The translations under genes and the position numbers were made by a program. A DNA stretch of 64,000 nucleotides from CAVUFH01 sp963740835. GTDB lineage: Bacteria; Actinomycetota; Acidimicrobiia; IMCC26256; PALSA-610. The DNA lies in assembly GCA_963740835.1 (NCBI GenBank), contig CAVUFH010000004.1, positions 62,001 through 126,000 of the forward strand. Reading direction: 5' to 3'. Shown in pieces: positions 1 through 8,098 of the stretch. Numbering within the stretch: position 1 is the stretch's first letter; each line of letters begins with the position of its first letter. The notes under the pieces were generated by a model that did no database searches, was not told the DNA's origin, and saw only the letters and a program-made list of their open reading frames with translations.

Positions 1-2
1 TC

Positions 3-500
3 GCCGCCCGCACGCTCTCGCGTGACGGCACCCCGCACGACCTCGACGCGTTCCGCCAGGTCATCGAGTTGAACCTCGTCGGGACCTTCAATGTGTTGCG
101 CCTCACCTCCTCTGCGATGTCCACGAACGAACCCGACGAGGGCGGCGAACGCGGCGTCTGCGTCCAGACCGCGTCGATCGCGGGCTACGAAGGCCAGATC
201 GGCCAGATCGCGTACGGGTCGGCCAAGGCCGGCGTCATCGGCATGACGATCATCGCGGCGCGCGACCTCGCGGCGGCCGGCGTGCGCGTGTGCACGATCG
301 CACCGGGCACGTTCGGCACACCGCCCATGATGGGTGTGCCCGAAGCCATGCGGGATGCCTTCGCGGCCGGTGTGCCGTTCCCGAAGCGGCTGGGTGACCC
401 CGCGGAGTTCGCAGCGCTCGCCCAGCACATCGTCGAGAACGGCTATTTGAACGGCGAGGTCATCCGGCTCGACGGCGCGGTGCGCTTCCAACCGAAGTAG
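3..500 (+). CDS. Type II 3-hydroxyacyl-CoA dehydrogenase-like SDR, 5' truncated by window edge
   Basis: The open frame runs in from the window edge, so the N-terminal NAD-binding motif is missing. What remains is the C-terminal two thirds of a short-chain dehydrogenase: a Ser in TASIAG, the catalytic pair in YGSAK, and the family C-terminus LNGEVIRLDGAVR. The sequence follows the HSD17B10 / 3-hydroxyacyl-CoA dehydrogenase type II subfamily (VCTIAPG, FPKRLGDPAEFA). It is a close paralogue of the complete SDR at 4898-5659 on the other strand. The expected role is NAD-dependent oxidation of 3-hydroxyacyl-CoA or hydroxysteroid substrates in the cytosol. Family is certain; substrate is inference. 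Confidence 0.85.
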   Translation, partial: AARTLSRDGTPHDLDAFRQVIELNLVGTFNVLRLTSSAMSTNEPDEGGERGVCVQTASIAGYEGQIGQIAYGSAKAGVIGMTIIAARDLAAAGVRVCTIAPGTFGTPPMMGVPEAMRDAFAAGVPFPKRLGDPAEFAALAQHIVENGYLNGEVIRLDGAVRFQPK

Positions 501-616
501 GAAGCGCGCGGACTCCCTGCGGGAGCCCGTCTACGGCTCGCTTCGAAGGCCCTGGAGCCGTTCAGCCCCAGGTCAGCGGCGCTGCGGCAGGATCTTCACG
601 GAAATTCGATGTCAAG

Positions 617-1453
617 ATGCCCAGGCGAGCCGATCGAAGCGGTGAAATGGGAGATGTGACCAACGTCATCGTTGCGGACCCCGCACCGTCGACGCGCGTG
701 GCGCCCCTCGGCGGCGACACCGCAGTCGACCCCCCGTCGCCGTGCCTCCATTGCCACCCGCCGGCCACGCCGGCATCGTTCTACCGGGGCCGGCGCCCGC
801 TGCTGGTCGCGATCGGCGCGTTGTTCGCGTTCCTCGCGGTGTCCGCGGCTATTGCCAACGCGTGGCTCCCGCTGCGCTGGGACCTGCCGATCCAGGAGTG
901 GGTCGTCGCGCACCGCACACAGACGCTCGACACGTTCTTCCTCACGATGTCGCGCTTCGGGTCGACGATGGTCGTGCTCGGCGCCGGCGCGTTGCTCGCC
1001 GTGCTCTCCTGGGGGAAGTGCCGCGCAGTGAGCATCGCGATCGTTGTCGCCACCCTCGGCCGCCCGCTGCTCGAGTCGGTGCTCAAAATCGTCGTCGGCC
1101 GCGATCGCCCCGATCTCGAACGCATGGTCAACGGCCATGGCCCGTCGTTCCCGAGCGGTCACGTCATGGCGTCGGTGGCGCTGTACGGCCTGGTCCCGCT
1201 CGTCGTCGCGCTGTTCACGCGCAGCCGGATCCTCTGGTGGCTCTCGGTCGCAGTCTCGGGCTTCGTCATCGCGTCGATCGCCGCGAGCCGGGTCTATCTC
1301 GGCGTGCACTGGCCCTCAGACGTGCTCGGCGGCCTGCTTCTCGGATCGTTCTTCCTGCTCGGCATCGAAGCCGTGTTCGGCTACGCGCACCGGATCAGCG
1401 GATGCGGCGGAGCCCAGCGGCACGAATCCGACACACGAGCTCGCGCGTCGTAA
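617..1453 (+). CDS. PAP2-family membrane phosphatase
   Basis: This is a type 2 phosphatidic acid phosphatase or undecaprenyl-diphosphatase-like enzyme. The three signature motifs are complete: K157 to R164-P165 (KIVVGRDRP), PSGH at 179-182, and SR at 224-225 with H231 and D235. Hydrophobic segments near residues 60-82, 115-132, 185-200 and 205-222 indicate several membrane spans with the active site at the membrane face. The start is uncertain: ATG 617 gives 278 residues, while ATG 647 in the same frame lies closer to conserved sequence. Its 3' end overlaps the convergent DUF4031 gene by about 60 bases. It may recycle lipid-carrier pyrophosphates; the substrate cannot be told from sequence. 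Confidence 0.85.
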   Translation: MPRRADRSGEMGDVTNVIVADPAPSTRVAPLGGDTAVDPPSPCLHCHPPATPASFYRGRRPLLVAIGALFAFLAVSAAIANAWLPLRWDLPIQEWVVAHRTQTLDTFFLTMSRFGSTMVVLGAGALLAVLSWGKCRAVSIAIVVATLGRPLLESVLKIVVGRDRPDLERMVNGHGPSFPSGHVMASVALYGLVPLVVALFTRSRILWWLSVAVSGFVIASIAASRVYLGVHWPSDVLGGLLLGSFFLLGIEAVFGYAHRISGCGGAQRHESDTRARAS

Positions 1454-1658
1454 CGACCCGCGCCCCCTGTTCGACGACGACGTCGAACCACGCCGCGGGC
1501 ACGTCGTAGTGGTCGTCGTGGTAGCGGAGGCGGCGCTCGAGCGGTAGCCCGGCTACAAAGGCGTGAAGTTCCGCGTGTGAGGTATCACTCACCAGGTGGG
1601 CGAAGCGTTGGCCGTCGTGCTCACGAGGCCAGCGGGGAGCATCGATGAGGATGGCCAC
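1395..1658 (-). CDS. DUF4031 domain-containing protein
   Basis: This 87-residue protein starts at GTG 1658. It matches the small actinobacterial DUF4031 family along its whole length: an N-terminal IDAPRWP, then HLVSDTSHAELHAF, then HYDVP and a C-terminal RELVCRIRAAGLR. The function is unknown; conserved Asp, His and Ser residues hint at metal or phosphate binding but nothing more can be said. It is divergent from the DUF2630 gene that starts 27 bases away, so the two share a very short promoter region, and its tail overlaps the convergent PAP2 gene. Confidence 0.8.
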   Translation of the reverse strand: MAILIDAPRWPREHDGQRFAHLVSDTSHAELHAFVAGLPLERRLRYHDDHYDVPAAWFDVVVEQGARVVTTRELVCRIRAAGLRRIR

Positions 1659-1684
1659 GCCTCAGTTTCGCAGGAGGAGCAGGC

Positions 1685-1933
1685 ATGAACGACCAAGAAG
1701 TGCTCGACCGCATCAAGCAACTGATGGACGAGGAGCAGCAGCTGCGCGACGCGCACGGTTCGGGCGACCACCCCGTCGATTCCGCCGAGCGCGAACGGCT
1801 CCGCAATCTCGAAGAGGCCCTCGACCAGTGCTGGGATCTGCTCCGGCAGCGCCGGGCGCGCGAAGAGTTCGGTGAGAACCCCGACGAAGTCGCCGCGCGC
1901 GACACCGAGACCGTCGAGAAATTCCTCCAGTAG
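1685..1933 (+). CDS. DUF2630 family protein
   Basis: An 82-residue acidic, helical protein. The centre LEEALDQCWDLLRQRRAR and the ending ETVEKFLQ are typical of the actinobacterial DUF2630 family, and its length is normal. A strong ribosome binding site (AGGAGG around 1671) sits at good distance before ATG 1685. It is predicted to be mostly alpha-helix with a possible short coiled coil. The family has no established function. It is divergent from the DUF4031 gene. Confidence 0.8.
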   Translation: MNDQEVLDRIKQLMDEEQQLRDAHGSGDHPVDSAERERLRNLEEALDQCWDLLRQRRAREEFGENPDEVAARDTETVEKFLQ

Positions 1934-1957
1934 CCGGGTTCGGGTGCGCGCTCGCGA

Positions 1958-2760
1958 CTACGAGTACGAGAGGTAGACCGCGGCCTCGGGGGTCAGCACT
2001 GTGAAGGTGAATGACTCCTCGAGGTAGAGGTGCACCGAGGTCGCGTCGTGATCGAGGTACCCGATCGACACGTCCTCGCCCAGCGTGAGCTCGAAGTCGC
2101 CGCCCCGCGTCGAGAGCACGACCGCACCGTCGACGCCGGGCGCCCAGAGCACGGTGCCACCGGTGATGAGGCGCAGGTGCTCGAGCACCGGGTAGCCGCC
2201 CATCTCGGTGGTCTCGACCACTCCGGTGTAGCAGCGCGGGCCGAGCGCGACCGCGTACGGGCCGGCGACTCCCGATGTCTGCAGCATCGCGACCGCGCGG
2301 GCGACCGAGCCCGGGTAGTCGCGGTACTCGTCGCTGATCGGGACCTTCGGGTGCGGCGTCGCCTCCGCGATGCCTTCGATGAGGCCACCGGCGTGTCCGT
2401 GGAACACGGCGAGGTCCTCGGCGACCGCCAACCGGCGGGCGGCGTCGCCGCGGGATCGAGATCGGCATCGAGCGCGCCGCGTTCGATCGAGTCGAGCTCG
2501 GCGCGCTCCATCCAGAACTCGGCGCGGTACTCGAGCAACGGTTGCACCGAGCGGATGCGGGCCTGGATCCCGGCCGGCGCGTCGCCGACTTCCTCGACGC
2601 GGCCACGGGTCACGGCCTCCTTGGTCCAACCGTGAGGGCCGCTCAGGTCGACCAGGCGGCGCGCGGTCAGGAAGTGGCGCAGCGTGCGGGACGCCTCTTC
2701 TTCGATCTGTCCCCACGCGGCCGAAGGTACGGGCGCGAGCTCGCGGAGCAGGTGATTCAT
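1958..2760 (-). CDS. Encapsulin nanocompartment shell protein (frameshifted)
   Basis: Family 1 encapsulin (linocin M18-like, HK97 fold) that self-assembles into a protein shell. The N-terminal part (NHLLRELAPVPSAAW through ERGALDADLDPA) and the C-terminal part (ARRLAVAEDLAVFHG through VLWAPGVDGAVVLSTRGGDFEL) lie in different frames. By comparison with other encapsulins, one base is missing between plus-strand positions 2446 and 2447; restoring it gives about 267 residues, the usual length. The start ATG overlaps the stop of the upstream cargo gene (ATGA), so the two are translationally coupled. An assembly error is the simplest explanation for the break; a true null allele would leave the cargo without a shell. 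Confidence 0.85.
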
Positions 2761-3137
2761 CGGGGCGGTTCCCTTCGCAGATCGCCAATTCCGAGTGAGC
2801 CGTCGGCGGAGAGCCCGCTTCCGTCATCACCGTGTTCGGCTTCGTGTTCGACGTCGACGATCGGGAGCTCGGTGAAGAGGTAGGTGCGCAACACCTCGTC
2901 CCACCTCGCGTCGTTGCGGCGCAGCCACTCGAGCGTCATCGCCGCGTGTTCTTTTTCCTCGTCACGGTTGTGCGCCATGACCGAGCGGATGCCGTCATCG
3001 GTGGTGGCCTCGACCCGCTGGTCGTACCAGTCGACGGCTTCGAGCTCTTCCATCAGCGACACGATCGCGCGGTGGCGCTCCATGATCGCTTGGGACAGCA
3101 GCTCGATCGGCTCGTGGAACGTTGCGTGTTCGGCCAT
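2757..3137 (-). CDS. Encapsulated ferritin-like protein (EncFtn), encapsulin cargo
   Basis: A 126-residue ferritin-like ferroxidase. The helical core shows the family residues RHRAIVSLMEELEAVDWY and RDEEKEHAAMTLEWLRR, which supply the Glu/His ligands of the di-iron site formed at a subunit interface. The extreme C-terminus, residues 112-126, contains DGSLGIGDLRRE, which matches the encapsulin-targeting peptide that docks cargo inside the shell. The gene lies directly upstream of the shell gene and overlaps it by four bases, the standard arrangement. A ribosome binding site (GGGAG) precedes ATG 3137. The predicted role is iron oxidation and storage inside the compartment. Confidence 0.92.
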   Translation of the reverse strand: MAEHATFHEPIELLSQAIMERHRAIVSLMEELEAVDWYDQRVEATTDDGIRSVMAHNRDEEKEHAAMTLEWLRRNDARWDEVLRTYLFTELPIVDVEHEAEHGDDGSGLSADGSLGIGDLRREPPR

Positions 3138-3227
3138 TTCGCTCCCTTGTGTGCACAGCCGCGCCAGTTTCGGCGGGGTACCCGCGGCCGCCGCGAGGGA
3201 AACCGGGGAGACCGGGCGGGATAGTAC

Positions 3228-3662
3228 TCAGGCCTCCCGCAGGCCGGCTTCGGCTGAAGCCGTCATGATGTGCTCGACCCACCACGCCGGGGCGACGCCC
3301 ATGAGGGTCGAGAGGTCCCAGTAGTCCCACCAGCGGACGATCACGCCATCGCGCAACTCCTGCATCGACACGAAGGGCAACGCGGCCTTCTCGCCGGTGG
3401 GCCACTCCCAGTGCTCGACGTGCTCGGTGACCACCGTGTCGCCGTCGCAGACCGTCATGCGCACGTCGTGGCCGATGTTCGCCAACGGTTCGAGCCCCAC
3501 CCGCAGTCGGGCCACGATCTGCTCCGGCCCGCGGGCGACATCCTCCGGCGGCGTCGGCACGTCCGTGTACTCGGAGTCGGCACCGAAGTACGACGCGACG
3601 ACAGCCCAATCGCGCGTGTAGAGCTCGGTCCAGAATCGCTCGACGATCGCTTGGTTGTTCAT
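3228..3662 (-). CDS. NTF2-like / limonene-1,2-epoxide hydrolase-like protein
   Basis: A 144-residue cone-shaped NTF2/SnoaL-type fold. The pattern VERFWTELYTRDW, an internal DGDTVVTEHVEHWEW and a late VRWWDYWD fit the limonene-1,2-epoxide hydrolase-like group, whose Asp-Arg-Asp chemistry opens epoxides. Its ATG overlaps the stop of the P450 gene (ATGA on the minus strand), so it lies in the same operon as the CYP142-like P450 and the type II hydroxyacyl-CoA dehydrogenase. It could handle an oxidised product of that P450. Enzymatic activity is not assured, because many members of the fold are non-catalytic. Confidence 0.75.
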   Translation of the reverse strand: MNNQAIVERFWTELYTRDWAVVASYFGADSEYTDVPTPPEDVARGPEQIVARLRVGLEPLANIGHDVRMTVCDGDTVVTEHVEHWEWPTGEKAALPFVSMQELRDGVIVRWWDYWDLSTLMGVAPAWWVEHIMTASAEAGLREA

Positions 3663-4873
3663 GCGTTGCTCCCGACGGATGCCGCCGCGGTGAACCGGAC
3701 GGGCATGGACTCGAGACCGCTGATGAAGTTGGCGCGGCGACGGGGGAGTGAAGTGGGGTCGGCGGCGAGCTCGAGGTCCGGGAGGCGCGTCAGCAGCTGC
3801 TCGAACATGACCCTGAGCTCGAGGCGCGCGAGCGCCTGACCGAGGCAGTAGTGCGCGCCGAACCCGAACGCGACGTGCTCATTCGGCTGGCGTTCGACGT
3901 CGAAGCGGTGCGGGTTCTCGAACTTCGTCTCGTCGCGGTTTGCCGACTCGTAGAGCAGCATGCACTTCTGCCCGGCGTGGAGCTGCTGGCCCATGAACTC
4001 CACGTCGTGCGTCACCGTGCGGCACATGTTCTTGATCGGGCTGACCCAGCGCAGCATCTCCTCGACCGCGACCGGGACCTTCTCGGGATCGTCCTGCAGC
4101 AGCCGGCGCTGGTCCGGGTGCAGCAGCAACTGCTCCATCCCGCCGCTGATCACGTGGCGCGTCGTCTCGTCGCCGCCGACGAGGATGAGCAGCGACTCGT
4201 GCAGCACGTCGTCCGGGCCGAGACGATCGCCGTCGACCTCGGCGTGGACCAGCACGCTCATGAGATCGTCGGTAGGGGTCTGCTGCCGTTCGGCAACCGC
4301 GTGTCTACAGAACGTCGTGTACTCGGTCATCGCGTTCATCGCCTGTACGTACTGCTCGTCGGTGGCGCTGCCACTCTGCGCGCTCACCATGTCGTCGGAC
4401 CACCGGAGCAGGTCGTCGCGATCTTCGGGTGCGACGCCGAGCATGTCGCCGATCAGGATCATCGGCAATGGCGCGGCGATGTCCTTGACGAAGTCGCACT
4501 CTCCGCGTTCGCACACGGTGTCGATGATCGAGTTCGCGACATCGCGGATCTTCTGCTCGCTGTCGCGCACCCGACCGGGCGTGAAGCCGCGGTTGACGAG
4601 CTTGCGCCGCTTCCAGTGCTCCGGGTCGTCCATGTCGATCATCATCGGGATCGGCCCGTTGTCGGGGCGGATGCCGCCCGCGTTCGAGAACGTCTTCGGG
4701 TCCTTCGACGCGGCCAGGATCGCCGCGTACGACGCCAAGCCCCAGACGTTGCGCGGCGCGTCGTAGTAGACGGGCGCGTTCGCGCGCATCCACGCGTACT
4801 TCGTCGCCGGGTCGTCGACGTAGAAGCTGCCTTCGAGCAGGTCGATGTCGTCGCGGGTGGGGTGCTCGGCCAA
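3659..4873 (-). CDS. Cytochrome P450, CYP142-like steroid side-chain hydroxylase
   Basis: A complete bacterial P450 of 404 residues. The I-helix oxygen-activation motif is GGDETTR (233-239), the K-helix ExxR is E272-R275, and the heme loop FGFGAHYCLG places the axial thiolate at C343. From memory of the family, the run of SNAGGIRPD, PMMIDMDDPEH, ERGECDFVKDIAAPLPM and GLESMPV closely follows mycobacterial CYP142, which oxidises the terminal carbon of the cholesterol side chain. It sits between an NTF2-like protein (four-base overlap) and a type II hydroxyacyl-CoA dehydrogenase on the same strand. A one-cluster ferredoxin of the P450-partner type is encoded at 56453. Substrate assignment is inference. 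Confidence 0.88.
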   Translation of the reverse strand: MAEHPTRDDIDLLEGSFYVDDPATKYAWMRANAPVYYDAPRNVWGLASYAAILAASKDPKTFSNAGGIRPDNGPIPMMIDMDDPEHWKRRKLVNRGFTPGRVRDSEQKIRDVANSIIDTVCERGECDFVKDIAAPLPMILIGDMLGVAPEDRDDLLRWSDDMVSAQSGSATDEQYVQAMNAMTEYTTFCRHAVAERQQTPTDDLMSVLVHAEVDGDRLGPDDVLHESLLILVGGDETTRHVISGGMEQLLLHPDQRRLLQDDPEKVPVAVEEMLRWVSPIKNMCRTVTHDVEFMGQQLHAGQKCMLLYESANRDETKFENPHRFDVERQPNEHVAFGFGAHYCLGQALARLELRVMFEQLLTRLPDLELAADPTSLPRRRANFISGLESMPVRFTAAASVGSNA

Positions 4874-4897
4874 GGCTCCGCGTTCCTTTCGCTGGCG

Positions 4898-5659
4898 CTA
4901 TTTGGGGGGCATGCGGATGCCGGCGTCCATCCGGATCACTTCGCCGTTGAGGTAGTGGTTGCGCACGATCTCCATCGCCAGCGACGCGAAGTCATCGGGG
5001 ACTCCGAGGCGCTTCGGGAACAGGACGCTCTGCGCGAGTTGGGCGCGCGCTTCTTCGGGCAGGCCGCCGAGGAGCGGCGTGTCGATCAGACCGGGTGCGA
5101 TGGTGCAGACGCGGATGCCGGCTGCGGAGAGATCGCGCGCGGCCGTGAGAGTGAGCGCGACCACACCGCCTTTCGACGCCGAGTAGGCAGCCTGGCCGAT
5201 CTGGCCGTCATAGGCCGCAACTGACGCGGTGTTGACGATCGCACCTCGCTCGCCGTTGTCGTCGGGATCGTTCGGGTTCATGCCCGACGCCGACAGCCGC
5301 AGCACGTTGAACGTTCCGATCAGGTTGATATCGACGATCTTGCGGAATGTCTCGAGGTTGTGCGGCGAACCGTCGCGGTTGATCGTGCGTTCGGCCCAAC
5401 CGACCCCCGCGCAGTGAATCGTCGCGCGCAGCGGTGCGATCTCGGTGGCCGCGGCAACGGCAGCCGTGATCTCGGCTTCGTCGGTGACGTCCGCGAGCAC
5501 AAATGTGCCGTCGAGTTCCTTCGCGATCGCCTCGCCCTTCATGACGTCACGGTCGACGATGACGACGTGGGCGCCGTCGGCGGCGAGGCGCCGAGCCGTC
5601 GCGGCGCCCATTCCGGACGCGCCGCCGGTGACGAGCGCAGTGGTGTGTTCGAGTGACAT
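4898..5659 (-). CDS. Type II 3-hydroxyacyl-CoA dehydrogenase (HSD17B10-like SDR)
   Basis: A 253-residue classical SDR. The TGGASGMG dinucleotide motif is at 11-18, D36 after the second strand favours NAD over NADP, and the catalytic residues are S146, Y159 and K163 (YSASK). The insert NPNDPDDNGERGA and the ending LNGEVIRMDAGIRMPPK are hallmarks of the HSD17B10 type II group. It probably oxidises 3-hydroxyacyl-CoA or a ring hydroxyl during fatty acid or steroid breakdown. It is the first gene of the minus-strand P450 operon, 24 bases upstream of the P450. The truncated SDR at the left window edge is its paralogue. Confidence 0.92.
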   Translation of the reverse strand: MSLEHTTALVTGGASGMGAATARRLAADGAHVVIVDRDVMKGEAIAKELDGTFVLADVTDEAEITAAVAAATEIAPLRATIHCAGVGWAERTINRDGSPHNLETFRKIVDINLIGTFNVLRLSASGMNPNDPDDNGERGAIVNTASVAAYDGQIGQAAYSASKGGVVALTLTAARDLSAAGIRVCTIAPGLIDTPLLGGLPEEARAQLAQSVLFPKRLGVPDDFASLAMEIVRNHYLNGEVIRMDAGIRMPPK

Positions 5660-5764
5660 AGCGCCGGATCGTACGCGAGACGACAGCGCAGCGATGGACG
5701 AGACGACTCAGGTGGTCGAACGGGAGCGGAGCGTGGATTCGACCAATAGTCACACGAGCGGGGA

Positions 5765-6292
5765 ATGAGAGCGCCTTTCGACGGGTTCCCTTTCCTCGTG
5801 GTCTGTGTCGAGGAAGACGTCGAGAGCCGGCACGCGGCGTTTGCTCGCCTGGTGACGCCGGAGATCTCTCGCCTGCACGGCGCGGCCCGCACACTGACGC
5901 ACGGCGGTCACACCGCCGAAGATCTCGTGCAGGACACGCTGGTGCGTGCCTACCGCGCGCTGTGTCGCTTCGACGGCCGCCATCCGCGTGCGTGGTTGCT
6001 CACGATCCTGCGCAACGTCTTTTACAAGGACGCGAAGCGAATGCGCGCGTTGCCGGTCGCGGACGTACCGGTGATCACCGCGGACGATGTGTCCGCAGCA
6101 GTCGCATTCGATGACGCGCTACGCCGAGCCCTCGCCAGCCTCCCCGACGCGCAACGCGACGTCGTCACACTCGTCGATGTCGAAGGTCTCTCGTACGCAG
6201 AAGCTGCGGCAGCGCTCGGTGTGCCCGCGGGAACCGTCATGTCGCGCCTGCACCGGGCTCGTCACAAACTCCGGGAACAGCTGCTGTCATGA
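5765..6292 (+). CDS. ECF-type RNA polymerase sigma factor
   Basis: A 175-residue sigma-70 family factor of the extracytoplasmic-function type. Region 2 covers HTAEDLVQDTLVRAYRALCRF and the following RAWLLTILRNVF, which bind the -10 element. Region 4 is LPDAQRDVVTLVDVEGLSYAEAAAALGVPAGTVMSRLHRAR, a helix-turn-helix for the -35 element. Its stop overlaps the ATG of a zinc-finger anti-sigma gene (ATGA), so factor and inhibitor are co-translated. Start ATG 5765 follows a GGGGA stretch very closely; a downstream start is possible. The signal it answers cannot be read from the sequence. Confidence 0.9.
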   Translation: MRAPFDGFPFLVVCVEEDVESRHAAFARLVTPEISRLHGAARTLTHGGHTAEDLVQDTLVRAYRALCRFDGRHPRAWLLTILRNVFYKDAKRMRALPVADVPVITADDVSAAVAFDDALRRALASLPDAQRDVVTLVDVEGLSYAEAAAALGVPAGTVMSRLHRARHKLREQLLS

Positions 6293-6549
6293 CCCCGAAC
6301 GCCACGACCCCCGACCAGTGTCACGAATTCCACGCGCACGGCACGCTGCAGTGTTACGTCGACGGCGAAGTCGACGACCGGCAGTACTCGCTGGTCGCTG
6401 TGCACCTGCAGAGCTGCGGCAGCTGTCGCGACGAGGTCGACTCGTTCGTGATGCTCAAGCGCGCGCTGCGGCGCCAGCACGTCGCCGACCCCGAAGCAGT
6501 CGCCCGGCTGTGCTCGTTCGCGGCGCTGCTGACCCGCGGCTGCCGCTGA
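6289..6549 (+). CDS. Zinc-finger anti-sigma factor, cytosolic
   Basis: An 86-residue protein with the ZAS signature H39-x3-C43-x2-C46 (HLQSCGSC) and further Cys/His residues near the N-terminus (QCHEFHAH). There is no membrane segment, so it is a soluble anti-sigma factor, probably redox- or zinc-responsive, that sequesters the sigma factor encoded just upstream. The four-base overlap with the sigma gene supports the pairing. The extra C-terminal Cys residues (LCSF, RGCR) could take part in disulfide switching, as in RsrA-type proteins; that is inference. Confidence 0.85.
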   Translation: MTPNATTPDQCHEFHAHGTLQCYVDGEVDDRQYSLVAVHLQSCGSCRDEVDSFVMLKRALRRQHVADPEAVARLCSFAALLTRGCR

Positions 6550-6603
6550 GCACCTGCATTCAGGCGCTGGCACCGCCGGCGCGGGTGCGGTCAGAATCCG
6601 CCC

Positions 6604-8052
6604 ATGCCGATGATCTCCTACGCGCAGCGCATCGCGGAACACGCCGCACGCGATCCCGAGCACCTCGCCGTCACCGACGAGCACCGCTCCGTGACCCGCG
6701 GCGAGCTCGAACGGATCGCGAACCGCACGGCAAGGGAGCTCGCTCGACTGGGTGTCGAGCAGGGTGACTTCGTCACGATCGCGCTGCCCAACGGCGTGGA
6801 GTTCATGGCCGCGACCGTTGCCTGCTGGAAGATCGGCGCGACGCCCCAGCCCGTCTCGTCCCGGCTGCCGAAGCGCGAGCTCGACGAGATCGTGAAGCTT
6901 GCCGATCCGAAGGTGATCATCGGCGCGGAACCCGATGAGCATCCCGAGCGCGCGTGCCTGCCGTTCGGGTGGACGCCTCCGGAAGCCGTGGACGACGGGC
7001 CGCTTCCCGATGCGGTCGCCGATCCGTTCAAGGCGATGACCTCCGGCGGGAGCACCGGCCGGCCCAAGCTGATCCTCGCCGGCGGTCCCGGGCTCATCGA
7101 CTCCGACGCCAATCCGTTGCTCATGATGTCGATCGACGGCACGCACCTGATGCCAGGCCCGCTGTACCACAACGGTCCGTTCGTGTGGTCAACCACGGCG
7201 CTGCTCGCGGGCAACCACGTCGTGCTCGGTGGCCGCTTCGACGCGGAGAAGACGCTCCAGCTCATCGATCGGTGGAAGCCCGACACGATGTACATCGTGC
7301 CGACGATGATGGCCCGCATCTCGAAGCTGCCGCAGGACGTGCGCGACCGCTACGACGTCTCCTCGTTGCGCGCGGTGTGGCACCTCGCCGCGCCATGCCC
7401 GCCGTGGCTCAAGGAAGCGTGGATCGAGTGGCTCGGCGCGGACGCGATCTGGGAGCTGTACGCGGGTACCGAAGCGCAGTCGGCGACGATCATCACCGGC
7501 ACCGAGTGGCTCGCGCACCGCGGTTCGGTCGGCCGGCCGCTCTCCGGAGAGATGAAGGTCGTCGGCCCCGACGGCGAAGACCTCCCGCCCGGCGAGGTCG
7601 GTGAGATCTACATGCGTTCGGCCGGCGGCATCACGACCTACCGCTACGTCGGTGCGGAAGCCCGCACGCTCCCCGGTGGCTGGGAGTCGCTCGGCGACAT
7701 GGGCAGCATCGACGCCGACGGTTACATCTACCTCAGTGATCGCCAGACCGACATGATCCTCGTCGGAGGCTCGAACGTGTATCCCGCCGAAGTCGAGGCC
7801 GCGCTCGACGAGCATCCGCGAGTTCGCTCATGCGCCGTCATCGGCCTCCCCGACGATGATCTCGGTTCGCGCCCGCACGCGATCATGCAAACCGACGACG
7901 GCAGCCCGATCGACGAAGCCGAGCTCCGCGAGTTCCTTGCCGACCGCCTCGTCCGTTACAAGATCCCGCGCACCTTCGAGTTCGTCGGCGAACCGCTCCG
8001 CGACGACGCCGGCAAACTGCGCCGCGGCGCCCTGCGCGCCGACCGCCTGTAG
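6604..8052 (+). CDS. AMP-dependent acyl-CoA synthetase (bile-acid/long-chain type)
   Basis: A 482-residue adenylate-forming ligase. The P-loop is TSGGSTGRPKLI, the A5 region is ELYAGTEAQ, the hinge is LSDRQTDMILVGGSNVYP, and the A10 lysine lies in the C-terminal DAGKLRRGALR. The short N-terminal domain and GGSTGRPK resemble bile acid-CoA ligase and FadD members of actinobacteria. It would activate a carboxylic acid to its CoA thioester via an acyl-AMP intermediate. It follows the anti-sigma gene by 54 bases with no obvious coupling and is convergent with the beta-galactosidase. The actual acid is unknown. Confidence 0.88.
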   Translation: MPMISYAQRIAEHAARDPEHLAVTDEHRSVTRGELERIANRTARELARLGVEQGDFVTIALPNGVEFMAATVACWKIGATPQPVSSRLPKRELDEIVKLADPKVIIGAEPDEHPERACLPFGWTPPEAVDDGPLPDAVADPFKAMTSGGSTGRPKLILAGGPGLIDSDANPLLMMSIDGTHLMPGPLYHNGPFVWSTTALLAGNHVVLGGRFDAEKTLQLIDRWKPDTMYIVPTMMARISKLPQDVRDRYDVSSLRAVWHLAAPCPPWLKEAWIEWLGADAIWELYAGTEAQSATIITGTEWLAHRGSVGRPLSGEMKVVGPDGEDLPPGEVGEIYMRSAGGITTYRYVGAEARTLPGGWESLGDMGSIDADGYIYLSDRQTDMILVGGSNVYPAEVEAALDEHPRVRSCAVIGLPDDDLGSRPHAIMQTDDGSPIDEAELREFLADRLVRYKIPRTFEFVGEPLRDDAGKLRRGALRADRL

Positions 8053-8098
8053 TTCGTCGCCCATCCCGCGCTCGATGGCGGCGCCACGAACGCGCCTC

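Noticed and set aside
513..525. CTCCC-TGC-GGGAG stem after the first SDR as a terminator
   Set aside because: Only five base pairs and no T-run; too weak to annotate. The 501-616 gap otherwise shows nothing.
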